Shown here one piece after another: positions 1 to 4,405 of a stretch of DNA of 5,505 nucleotides (the first letter of the stretch is position 1; every line of letters begins with the position of its first letter). This DNA is from Bacillota bacterium (lineage in GTDB: Bacteria > Bacillota > Clostridia > Christensenellales > CAG-138), in contig JAEWWD010000069.1 in NCBI GenBank assembly GCA_023396535.1, positions 1-5,505 on the forward strand, given 5' to 3'. The position numbers were made by a program, and so were the translations under genes. Below the pieces are notes generated by a model. The model was not told the DNA's origin, searched no databases, and worked only from the letters and a program-made list of their open reading frames with translations.

Positions 1-174
1 CCGGAGGGACTGTGCGGCGGGGCATGGGGGCCGTTTGAAAAATATGTGTTTGCGCTCGCGTCGGGCGCGGACGGATTTTGGGAAACGTGGATTCCGGAAC
101 GCAAAATTTCCATCAACGCCTGCAACGACGGGCTGCGGCCCGTTATATTCAAGCTGGAAGCCATCGACGAATAG
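1..174 (+). CDS. C-terminal end of a TIGR04076-like small protein (5' truncated by window)
   Basis: Frame 1 is open from the first base to a TAG at 172-174 and gives 57 residues beginning PEGLCGGAWGPFEKYVFALA and ending FKLEAIDE. The pattern 'PEG(L/F)C..AW......V.AL..G', then a Cys-Asn-Asp-Gly-x-Arg-Pro-Val-x-Phe segment and a short acidic end, is what I recall of the C-terminal half of TIGR04076 family proteins. These are small proteins of roughly 90-100 residues with conserved cysteines, and no established biochemical role is known to me. The start lies outside the window. No clean + strand terminator directly follows; the first hairpin downstream (221-251) has its U-tract on the other strand. 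The gene converges on amt-PII. The family name rests on motif memory, but the reading frame itself is secure from its non-random composition and natural ending. Confidence 0.6.
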   Translation, partial: PEGLCGGAWGPFEKYVFALASGADGFWETWIPERKISINACNDGLRPVIFKLEAIDE

Positions 175-211
175 TGTGCCTTGCAGCGGTTATATTGATG
201 TAACTGTCGAC

Positions 212-251
212 GAAAAAACATCAGCCCATCGGCAAACTGCCGATGGGCTGA
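212..251 (-). terminator. Terminator-like 14-bp hairpin, U-tract on minus strand
   Basis: The arms 221-234 and 238-251 (tcagcccatcggca and its exact complement) form a perfect 14-bp stem with a 3-nt loop. On the minus strand the hairpin is followed by TGTTTTTTCG, so it reads as an intrinsic terminator for leftward transcription, perhaps a backup behind the amt-PII terminator. On the plus strand the trailing sequence (gtgtgtcga) is not U-rich, so termination of the left-hand gene here would be weak. A 6-bp direct repeat (tgtcga at 205-210 and 255-260) brackets it. Confidence 0.5.
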
Positions 252-421
252 GTGTGTCGATAAACTTTCCGCCTAGGGGGTATGGGGGATCGCAATCCCC
301 CATATTTCATTCAAATTCGGCGATTGACTCGCCGAATCTGCGGGAGAATGCCGCCATGAGCGGCATTCTAACCTACCGGAATTCCCACTGATAAAGTCCG
401 AAGGACTTTATCAGTAGGGTC

Positions 422-451
422 TCAAAAAAGTGCCGCGAGGCACTTTTTTGA
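422..451 (-). terminator. Intrinsic terminator of amt-PII (bidirectional)
   Basis: The perfect arms 422-434 and 439-451 enclose a GCGA loop. The core is GTGCC/GGCAC flanked by A6 and T6, so either strand reads as a GC stem followed by six U. It begins 5 bp beyond the amt-PII stop codon, the expected place for that gene's terminator. It could also stop any transcription coming from the left-hand + strand gene. Confidence 0.9.
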
Positions 452-455
452 CAGT

Positions 456-2171
456 TTAGTCGTCCTGCAAAGCGTCGTAGCCTTCCTCGCCCGTACGCAC
501 CTTGATGACGTTCTCCACGTCGTAAATGAATATCTTGCCATCGCCCACGTTGCCGGTGTAGAGCGCGTCCTTGACGGTCCTGACCAGCAGGTCGACGGGC
601 ACCTTGGTGATGACGATGTCCACCTGTACCTTGGGCAGCAGCTTGGTTTCAAGAGGTACGCCGCGATAAACGCCGGAGTTGCCCTTCTGCATGCCGTAGC
701 CCAGCACGTTGGTCACCGTGATGCCCGTGATGCCGATGCCGTCGAGCGCTTTCTGCAGGCCGGAGAACTTGTTCTGGTTGGTGATGATGGTCACCTTGGT
801 CAGCTTTGCGCCGGGGTGCGAGCTGTCCCTTACGGGAATGGCGACTTCATGCGGCACGGGTATGACGGGCGAGGAAGCCGAAACGTGGCCGATGTCCAGG
901 GTGGGCACGGTGATCATGAAGTCGGCGTAACTGCTCGCAAGGCCGTGCTCGGGCAGGTCGAGGCCTTGGATTTCCTCTTCGGCCGGAACGCGCAGGCCGT
1001 TGAGCTTTTCTATGATTTTGAATACGACGTACATGGTCGCGACGGTCCATGCGGCGATGGCGAGTACGCCCAGCGCCTGAATGCCAAGCTGGTTTAGGCC
1101 GCCGCCGTAGAACAGACCCCTGGCGGACATGCCGGGCGCGGTATCCGTGGCGAACAGGCCGACGGCCAGCGTACCCCACATGCCGTTTACGCCGTGGACG
1201 GCGATAGCGCCCACCGGGTCGTCCACGTGCAATTTCATATCGATGAATTCCACCGCCACCACCACCAGTATGCCTGCGACGGCGCCTATGATGACGGCGC
1301 CCAGAGCGTCGACATTCGCGCAGGGGGCTGTGATGGCCACAAGTCCCGCCAGCGAGCCGTTGAGGGACATGGATACGTCCGGTTTGCCGTTTTTCAGCCA
1401 CGTGAACAGCATGGTCACCACGGTGGCGACGCCCGGGGCCACGGTGGTGGTCAGGAATATGGAGCCGAGCTGTTCCACGCTGGTGGCCGCGGCGCCGTTG
1501 AAGCCGTACCAGCCAAACCAGAGTATGAACACGCCCAGCGCGCCCAGCGTAATGGAGTGGCCGGGGATGGCGCGGGAGGTCTTTTTGCCCGTTTTCGTGT
1601 CCGCGACATACTTGCCGATGCGGGGCCCGAGAATCGCCGCGCCGATGAAGGACGTGATGCCGCCCACCATGTGGATGGCCGAGGAGCCCGCAAAATCGAT
1701 GTAGCCGAGGTTAAAGAGCCAGCCTTGGGAATTCCACACCCAGCCCGCCTCTATGGGGTATATCAGCAGGCTGATGACCGCGCTGTAAATACAGTAGGCC
1801 GAGAACTTGGTGCGCTCCGCCATGGCGCCGGATACGATGGTGGCGGCGGTGGCGCAGAACACCAGGTTGAACACGAAGCTGGAGAAATTGAACTCTGCGA
1901 AATTCGTGAAGATCTGGAAGTCCGGCATGCCGATCACGCCGAAGAGGTAGTTCTCGGACATCATCAGGCTGAAGCCCAGCAGTACGAAAACGACGGTGCC
2001 GATGCAAAAGTCCATGAGGTTCTTCATGATAATGTTGCCTGCGTTCTTTGCGCGGGTGAAGCCGGTTTCCACCATAGCGAAGCCGCCCTGCATAAAGAAC
2101 ACGAGCGCCGCGCCGATCAGAAACCATACCGGGAATACAGCTGCGTTTACAGCATCGAGAATGTCTGCCAT
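456..2171 (-). CDS. amt: Ammonium transporter with fused C-terminal PII signalling domain (Amt-PII)
   Basis: The 571-residue protein has two parts. Residues 1-405 are an Amt/MEP/Rh ammonium channel with about 11 membrane segments. By alignment to E. coli AmtB as I recall it, the pore twin histidines are H167 and H326, the Phe gate F105 and F224, the conserved Asp D159 and the region Trp W146; the AmtB S219 position is Ala (A228). Residues ~456-571 form a complete PII domain with the T-loop at ~493-511 (GYGMQKG, then VYRG), B-loop VGDGKIF at 542-548 and the end RTGEEG. T-loop Gln39 and Arg47 equivalents are present (Q495, R503), but the uridylylated Tyr51 position is Leu (L507). A ~50-residue hydrophilic linker joins the parts. 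PII proteins normally block the Amt pore by inserting the T-loop, so I infer built-in gating by ATP/ADP/2-oxoglutarate without uridylylation. The start is the ATG at 2169-2171, with AGGAGG at 2180-2185 and 8 nt spacing. It is transcribed alone, with its own leader and terminator. Confidence 0.96.
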   Translation of the reverse strand: MADILDAVNAAVFPVWFLIGAALVFFMQGGFAMVETGFTRAKNAGNIIMKNLMDFCIGTVVFVLLGFSLMMSENYLFGVIGMPDFQIFTNFAEFNFSSFVFNLVFCATAATIVSGAMAERTKFSAYCIYSAVISLLIYPIEAGWVWNSQGWLFNLGYIDFAGSSAIHMVGGITSFIGAAILGPRIGKYVADTKTGKKTSRAIPGHSITLGALGVFILWFGWYGFNGAAATSVEQLGSIFLTTTVAPGVATVVTMLFTWLKNGKPDVSMSLNGSLAGLVAITAPCANVDALGAVIIGAVAGILVVVAVEFIDMKLHVDDPVGAIAVHGVNGMWGTLAVGLFATDTAPGMSARGLFYGGGLNQLGIQALGVLAIAAWTVATMYVVFKIIEKLNGLRVPAEEEIQGLDLPEHGLASSYADFMITVPTLDIGHVSASSPVIPVPHEVAIPVRDSSHPGAKLTKVTIITNQNKFSGLQKALDGIGITGITVTNVLGYGMQKGNSGVYRGVPLETKLLPKVQVDIVITKVPVDLLVRTVKDALYTGNVGDGKIFIYDVENVIKVRTGEEGYDALQDD

Positions 2172-2303
2172 GATTGTGTCCTCCTGTAAAATGATTGAAT
2201 TGGAAACTGTTATTTTAACGGCCCGCGGTCATCCGCTTTCAGGGGAATTCCCTCAGTCCGGCCAATACGCGTTCGCACAACAGTCCGGTTGCCTTCGCCA
2301 AAT

Positions 2304-2339
2304 GAAATAAAAAAGTGCATCGGGGAGTACCCGATGCAC
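2304..2339 (-). terminator. Leader attenuator terminator B
   Basis: The arms 2315-2324 and 2330-2339 (gtgcatcggg and its exact complement) form a 10-bp stem with a 5-nt loop. On the minus strand it is followed by TTTTTTATTTC. This is a strong intrinsic terminator lying about 130 nt upstream of the amt-PII start codon, so without antitermination it should stop most transcripts. Its first stem arm shares bases with the ACGG-loop hairpin B just upstream. Confidence 0.85.
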
Positions 2340-2349
2340 GCCGTCGTGC
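2336..2349 (-). promoter_or_regulatory. ACGG-loop hairpin B (candidate antiterminator)
   Basis: On the minus strand GCACG-ACGG-CGTGC forms a 5-bp stem with an ACGG tetraloop. The 3' arm overlaps the 5' arm of terminator B by four bases (2336-2339), so the two structures exclude each other. It is the counterpart of hairpin A exactly 60 nt away. The only change within the hairpin is a paired one: the closing A-U of copy A is G-C here. Confidence 0.65.
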
Positions 2350-2355
2350 GGATGG

Positions 2356-2399
2356 CGACAAAAACAAAACGTGCACCGGGAAGCATGGTCCCGATGCAC
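2356..2399 (-). terminator. Leader attenuator terminator A
   Basis: The arms 2371-2380 and 2390-2399 form a 10-bp stem with one G-U wobble and a 9-nt loop. On the minus strand it is followed by GTTTTGTTTTTG. It is weaker than terminator B because of the longer loop and broken U-tract, but has the same stem sequence and the same position relative to its ACGG-loop hairpin. It is the promoter-proximal copy of the tandem pair. Confidence 0.7.
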
Positions 2400-2409
2400 A
2401 CCGTTGTGC
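2396..2409 (-). promoter_or_regulatory. ACGG-loop hairpin A (candidate antiterminator)
   Basis: On the minus strand GCACA-ACGG-TGTGC forms a 5-bp stem with an ACGG tetraloop; its 3' arm overlaps the first arm of terminator A (2396-2399). Read instead as a 4-bp stem with a hexaloop, the loop is AACGGT, which has A at position 1 and G at position 4 as in ANTAR-antiterminator sites. The ACGG tetraloop reading also matches the ACGR loops of guanidine-II (mini-ykkC) hairpins. Neither identity is proven. Confidence 0.6.
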
Positions 2410-2465
2410 CTGTATTGAGTTTTTGGTAGAGCCTCATAACTGAAGCCCGCTCTGCGCTCCGATGT

Positions 2466-2509
2466 TAACCGGTGACCCGGATGCTGTATTCGGATGCCGC
2501 GCTAACCGG
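2466..2509 (-). repeat. Nested direct repeats in the early amt-PII leader
   Basis: On the minus strand the order is CCGGTTA, 5 nt, GCATCCG, 6 nt, GCATCCG, 5 nt, CCGGTTA. Two 7-mers, each present twice and in the same orientation, are set in a symmetric A-B-B-A layout with symmetric spacing. It lies about 20-64 nt after the predicted transcription start, so it could act in DNA or RNA. It is not an inverted repeat, although ACCGG/CCGGT and CCGG/CCGG ends allow weak short hairpins. Confidence 0.5.
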
Positions 2510-2535
2510 ATATTTTCTCAAAAACGGTTTTTCTG

Positions 2536-2564
2536 ATTATATATAGCCTGTGGGCGGATGTCAA
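2536..2564 (-). promoter_or_regulatory. Consensus sigma-A promoter of amt-PII
   Basis: On the minus strand TTGACA (2559-2564), a 17-bp spacer and TATAAT (2536-2541) match the vegetative consensus at every position of both hexamers with the optimal spacer. Transcription should start near 2529. Such a strong basal promoter suits control after initiation, at the attenuators downstream. It lies beyond the end of the kinase-like gene, so amt-PII is not dependent on readthrough from that gene. Confidence 0.92.
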
Positions 2565-2589
2565 GAGGTTTTCTGAATATTATGCGAGG

Positions 2590-2608
2590 CATGTTCGTGC
2601 CATGTTCG
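2590..2608. promoter_or_regulatory. Direct repeat one helical turn apart upstream of the amt-PII promoter
   Basis: CATGTTCG occurs at 2590-2597 and 2601-2608, starting 11 bp apart, so both copies face the same side of the helix. Relative to the predicted start they lie around -61 to -79, a position typical of activator sites. The regulator is unknown. The half-site CGAAC resembles the LexA half-site of Firmicutes, but the copies are direct rather than inverted, which argues against LexA. Confidence 0.35.
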
Positions 2609-2688
2609 GAAATAGCGATGAAACTGCATAAGCAAGACAAAGGATTGTCCGCATTTATGCCGCTCCGCGCGCGGCGGATTGGGGGGAT

Positions 2689-2709
2689 GGGGAGGCCCGC
2701 CGCCTCCCC
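2689..2709 (-). other. GC-rich hairpin just after the kinase-like gene
   Basis: The arms 2689-2696 and 2702-2709 (ggggaggc and complement) form an 8-bp stem with a 5-nt loop, starting 2 bp after the stop codon. On the minus strand the trailing sequence is ATCCCCCC, without a U-tract, so this is at best a factor-dependent or 3'-stabilising structure. Apart from this hairpin and the direct repeat at 2590-2608, I see nothing in 2565-2711. Confidence 0.4.
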
Positions 2710-2711
2710 GT

Positions 2712-3176
2712 TTACCGGGAATAGAACCTTCGTTTTACCCACCTCGTAAATCCGTAGTCTATGACGACGGGCCTGCCGTCTACAACGCCCCAGTTCTGCA
2801 CCCTGCACAGGTCGGGAAATAACAGGCTGTGCCTTGCTATTGCGCGCTTGATGAGCGGAATATTCTGAAGCTGGTGGTTGCTGCGTACGCCGTAATATCG
2901 CAATACGGCGGAAAAATGGTGCAGAGGCTCCGCTTTTTCCATGATGGTGATACGAAGGTCTGACGTGGCGGCGATGATATTCGCGAACAGATCGCTGTCG
3001 TCCCTCCTGAATATTTGGTATTCGGCTTCGTTTTGCGCAAGTCCTCTGCGGTTTATGGCAACCTTGGCCACATACCCGCCGCCGATATCATATACATCCC
3101 TGCCGGAGCCCGAGCCGAGAAGCGTATACGCGTCCCGGCGGAGATTCAGCATAATCTCGTCAAAGTCAACTTTCAT
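2712..3176 (-). CDS. Minimal protein-kinase-like protein (function unknown)
   Basis: The preferred product is 154 residues. It shows a compressed protein-kinase fold: a glycine-rich loop LGSGSGRDVYDIGGGYVAKV at 20-39 with the candidate ATP-binding Lys at 38, a Glu (E50 or E52) in the expected alpha-C position, a hinge-like IMEKAE at 78-83, a candidate catalytic segment PDLCRVQNWG (D122, N128) and a metal-binding DYG (140-142) in place of DFG. There is no HRD motif and no room for a full C-lobe. Similar short proteins occur in Firmicutes and related phages as I recall, with unknown substrates; it may be a kinase, a pseudokinase or an ATP-binding protein. The start is uncertain: the ATG at 3174-3176 fits where homology-like sequence begins but has no good ribosome binding site, and an in-frame ATG at 3234-3236 (174 residues) lies 17 nt from a GGGAGG. 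The frame stays open upstream to 3419, but that part runs into the hydrolase terminator and is not protein-like. Confidence 0.75.
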   Translation of the reverse strand: MKVDFDEIMLNLRRDAYTLLGSGSGRDVYDIGGGYVAKVAINRRGLAQNEAEYQIFRRDDSDLFANIIAATSDLRITIMEKAEPLHHFSAVLRYYGVRSNHQLQNIPLIKRAIARHSLLFPDLCRVQNWGVVDGRPVVIDYGFTRWVKRRFYSR

Positions 3177-3380
3177 ACTGTCGTATACGATCTCACGCTT
3201 TCGTCCTATATGTGCGCTGTAAGGCGGTGTACACATTGCGCAGTATGTGAGATCCTCCCTCTGTTGTACAATATGCGCCGGGCGCTCGCTGTGCCAATCA
3301 TGGCGCCGATGCGCGGGTAAATTCATGGAATGGGCATGTATAGCGCTTCGTTGTCCGGGATGTGTGGGTATCCGGAACAA
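3177..3380. other. Upstream region of the kinase-like gene
   Basis: This stretch between the hydrolase terminator and the kinase-like gene holds no convincing gene. It contains a weak promoter candidate (3268-3297) and a purine-rich GGGAGG on the minus strand (3254-3259) with no start codon at normal spacing. The nearest ATG is 17 nt further on (3234-3236), in frame with the kinase-like gene. Confidence 0.5.
3268..3297 (-). promoter_or_regulatory. Possible promoter of the kinase-like gene
   Basis: On the minus strand TTGGCA (3292-3297, 5 of 6 consensus) is followed after 18 bp by TATTGT (3268-3273, 4 of 6). It would start transcription near 3261, just before the GGGAGG at 3254-3259. That supports translation beginning upstream of 3176, although no start codon sits at normal distance. 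A weaker alternative (TGTACA, 17 bp, TATAGG) lies closer to 3176. Confidence 0.35.
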
Positions 3381-3416
3381 AACAAAAAAAGGACCCGCAG
3401 TATAAGCGAGTCCTTT
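3381..3416 (-). terminator. Intrinsic terminator of the alpha/beta hydrolase gene
   Basis: The arms 3388-3398 and 3406-3416 form an 11-bp stem with one G-U wobble and a 7-nt loop. On the minus strand it is followed by TTTTTTTGTTTTGTT, counting the T's that pair within the stem base. It lies about 20 bp after the hydrolase stop codon and separates that gene from the kinase-like gene. Confidence 0.9.
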
Positions 3417-3434
3417 CAAACAGGGGCTCTTCTT

Positions 3435-4253
3435 TTACATATCTCCCGCGAACTGCGCAAGTTCCTTCGTGAACCGTTCCCTCTGGTCGTAGAACAGGAA
3501 ATGCCCGCAGGATTCAAACGGCACCAGTTTGGAATTTTTAATGCCCTCGTGCTGAGCCTGTGCCAGCGGGAACAGGCATACCTTGTCGTCCAGCCCGTGC
3601 AGTATCAGCGTGGGCGCGGTGATCTTCTTCAGATCCTCAAACAGGCCTTCCTCGCCGAGCCATGTGTTGGCGATAGCCGCCGTGCCCCAGCTCGACGCCT
3701 GCAGGCCCAGTTCGAATATCCAATCGGACAGCGGCCCGGAGACGTAGTTGTGGAATATCATGCCTCCGAAATTTCGCAGCATCATCGGCCGGTCGGTATA
3801 CGTGCCCTTTATGATATCCAGCACGGCCTGCTTGGGCAGACCGTAGGGGAAATAGGGGCGCTGTATCAGGCTGGGCGCGGCCGCCGCGAACAGCGCAAGC
3901 TTCCCGACCCCATGCCCGTTGTGCCGGGCCATATAGCGGACGGCGATGGCCCCGCCCGTCGAATGCCCGCCCAGCGTAATATCCCGAAGCCCCATCGCGT
4001 CGATCACCCCGCGTACGTCGTCGGACAGCCGGTCGTAATCATAGCCGTGCCACGGCCTGTCGGATTGACCGAAGCCGCGGGTATCCACGCCGACGCATCG
4101 AAACCCCATTTTGGGCAGTTGATTGTACTGGTATTCGAACAGGTCATGGCTGCCCGGCCAGCCGTGTATGAACAGTATAATGTTTTTCCCCGCCGGATTG
4201 ATATCCTCCACGTAGACGTTGACGCCCGGCTCCACATTCACATAAAAGCCCAT
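3435..4253 (-). CDS. Alpha/beta hydrolase (haloperoxidase/epoxide-hydrolase-like)
   Basis: The 272-residue protein has the classic alpha/beta hydrolase layout. The oxyanion-hole segment FIHGWPGS is at 28-35, DTRGFGQSD at 57-65, the nucleophile elbow GGHSTGGA at 95-102 with Ser98, the acid in HGLDDKV at 219-225 (D223 by the HGxxD pattern) and the general base His251 in CGHFLF. The Cys-free GHSTGG elbow and HGWPGS resemble non-heme haloperoxidases, arylesterases and epoxide hydrolases, but a serine rather than an aspartate nucleophile argues for ester or C-C hydrolase chemistry. Substrate unknown; no signal peptide, so cytoplasmic. The ATG at 4251-4253 is chosen because GGAGG (minus, at 4261-4265) lies 7 nt upstream; the ATG two codons earlier is too close to it. 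The frame continues open to an ATG at 4340, but that part crosses a terminator-like hairpin. It has its own strong terminator. Confidence 0.93.
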   Translation of the reverse strand: MGFYVNVEPGVNVYVEDINPAGKNIILFIHGWPGSHDLFEYQYNQLPKMGFRCVGVDTRGFGQSDRPWHGYDYDRLSDDVRGVIDAMGLRDITLGGHSTGGAIAVRYMARHNGHGVGKLALFAAAAPSLIQRPYFPYGLPKQAVLDIIKGTYTDRPMMLRNFGGMIFHNYVSGPLSDWIFELGLQASSWGTAAIANTWLGEEGLFEDLKKITAPTLILHGLDDKVCLFPLAQAQHEGIKNSKLVPFESCGHFLFYDQRERFTKELAQFAGDM

Positions 4254-4311
4254 GTCCATTCCTCCGTTTCGCAATGTCAATACAGCATACTCGCCCGCGG
4301 TTCTGAAATAC

Positions 4312-4347
4312 CAAAAAACAGAAAAAGCCGCACATTTCATTGCGCGG
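4312..4347 (-). terminator. Terminator-like hairpin between Nudix and hydrolase genes
   Basis: The arms 4328-4334 and 4341-4347 form a 7-bp stem with one G-U pair and a 6-nt loop (ATGAAA on the minus strand), followed by CTTTTTCTGTTTTTTGG. It sits 58 nt downstream of the Nudix stop codon and about 60 nt before the hydrolase ATG. It probably ends the DUF434-Nudix transcript. Only about 60 bp then remain for a hydrolase promoter, and I see no good one there, so it could instead work as an attenuator or partial terminator. Confidence 0.65.
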
Positions 4348-4405
4348 TTCTTTAGACACAGGTAATCCGATTCTTACCGTATTAAAATGGCGTTCATCCG
4401 GGCCC

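Larger units (their letters stand above)
175..455. repeat. Gene-free stretch with six consecutive perfect hairpins
   Basis: This 281-bp gap between convergent genes has no credible CDS. It is packed with six separate inverted repeats: 221-234/238-251 (14 bp, 3-nt loop), 281-290/295-304 (10 bp, 4-nt loop), 315-323/329-337 (9 bp, 5-nt loop), 345-354/360-369 (10 bp, 5-nt loop), 387-399/403-415 (13 bp, 3-nt loop) and 422-434/439-451 (13 bp, 4-nt loop). All arms match perfectly. About 60% of the bases in 221-451 are in stems. The first and last hairpins have terminator features. The middle four have no U-tract of note and their arm sequences are unrelated to each other. A composite dispersed intergenic repeat or a structured 3' RNA is possible; the identity is unknown. 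Confidence 0.7.
2172..2529 (-). promoter_or_regulatory. Long structured 5' leader of amt-PII
   Basis: About 358 nt separate the predicted start of transcription (near 2529) and the amt-PII ATG. From 5' to 3' the RNA carries a nested set of direct repeats (2466-2509), a possible imperfect hairpin around 2424-2450, attenuator unit A (2356-2409), attenuator unit B (2304-2349), two copies of CCGGACTG on the RNA strand (2281-2288 and 2254-2261), a palindrome around GGAATTCC (near 2243-2252) and the AGGAGG ribosome binding site (2180-2185). A 75-codon open frame from 2437 lacks a ribosome binding site and runs through both terminators, so I do not call it a gene. A leader of this length with two terminators before the start codon indicates conditional readthrough; the signal sensed is not known from sequence alone. 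Confidence 0.75.

Noticed and set aside
35..391. 118-codon + strand frame at the left end
   Set aside because: It is out of frame with the natural C-terminal coding sequence that ends at 174 and runs through five hairpins; its composition is not protein-like.
1194..2189. Long + strand open frame (331 codons) opposite amt-PII
   Set aside because: It is antisense to a certain gene, rich in His, Gly and Arg as expected from the complement of GC-rich codons, and shows no domain or membrane pattern. Other antisense frames here (709-1097, 1129-1704) are the same artefact.
2210..2437. 75-codon minus-strand frame in the amt-PII leader as a leader peptide
   Set aside because: It has no ribosome binding site before the ATG, it is read through both terminators and their U-tracts, and its repeated segment simply reflects the 60-nt spacing of the tandem RNA units. 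A short translated leader cannot be fully excluded.
2590..2608. LexA/SOS operator reading of the CGAAC-containing repeats
   Set aside because: Firmicutes LexA sites are inverted (CGAAC...GTTCG); here both half-sites point the same way, and the neighbouring gene has no DNA-repair link.
4270..4275. TTGACA on the minus strand as the -35 box of a hydrolase promoter
   Set aside because: A -10 box at 16-18 bp would lie over or beyond the ribosome binding site and ATG, and no TATAAT-like sequence is found there.
3330..4355. Long + strand open frame (341 codons) opposite the alpha/beta hydrolase
   Set aside because: It begins upstream of the terminator at 3381-3416 and crosses both it and the hairpin at 4328-4347; it is antisense to a gene with a complete catalytic triad and has no recognisable motifs.
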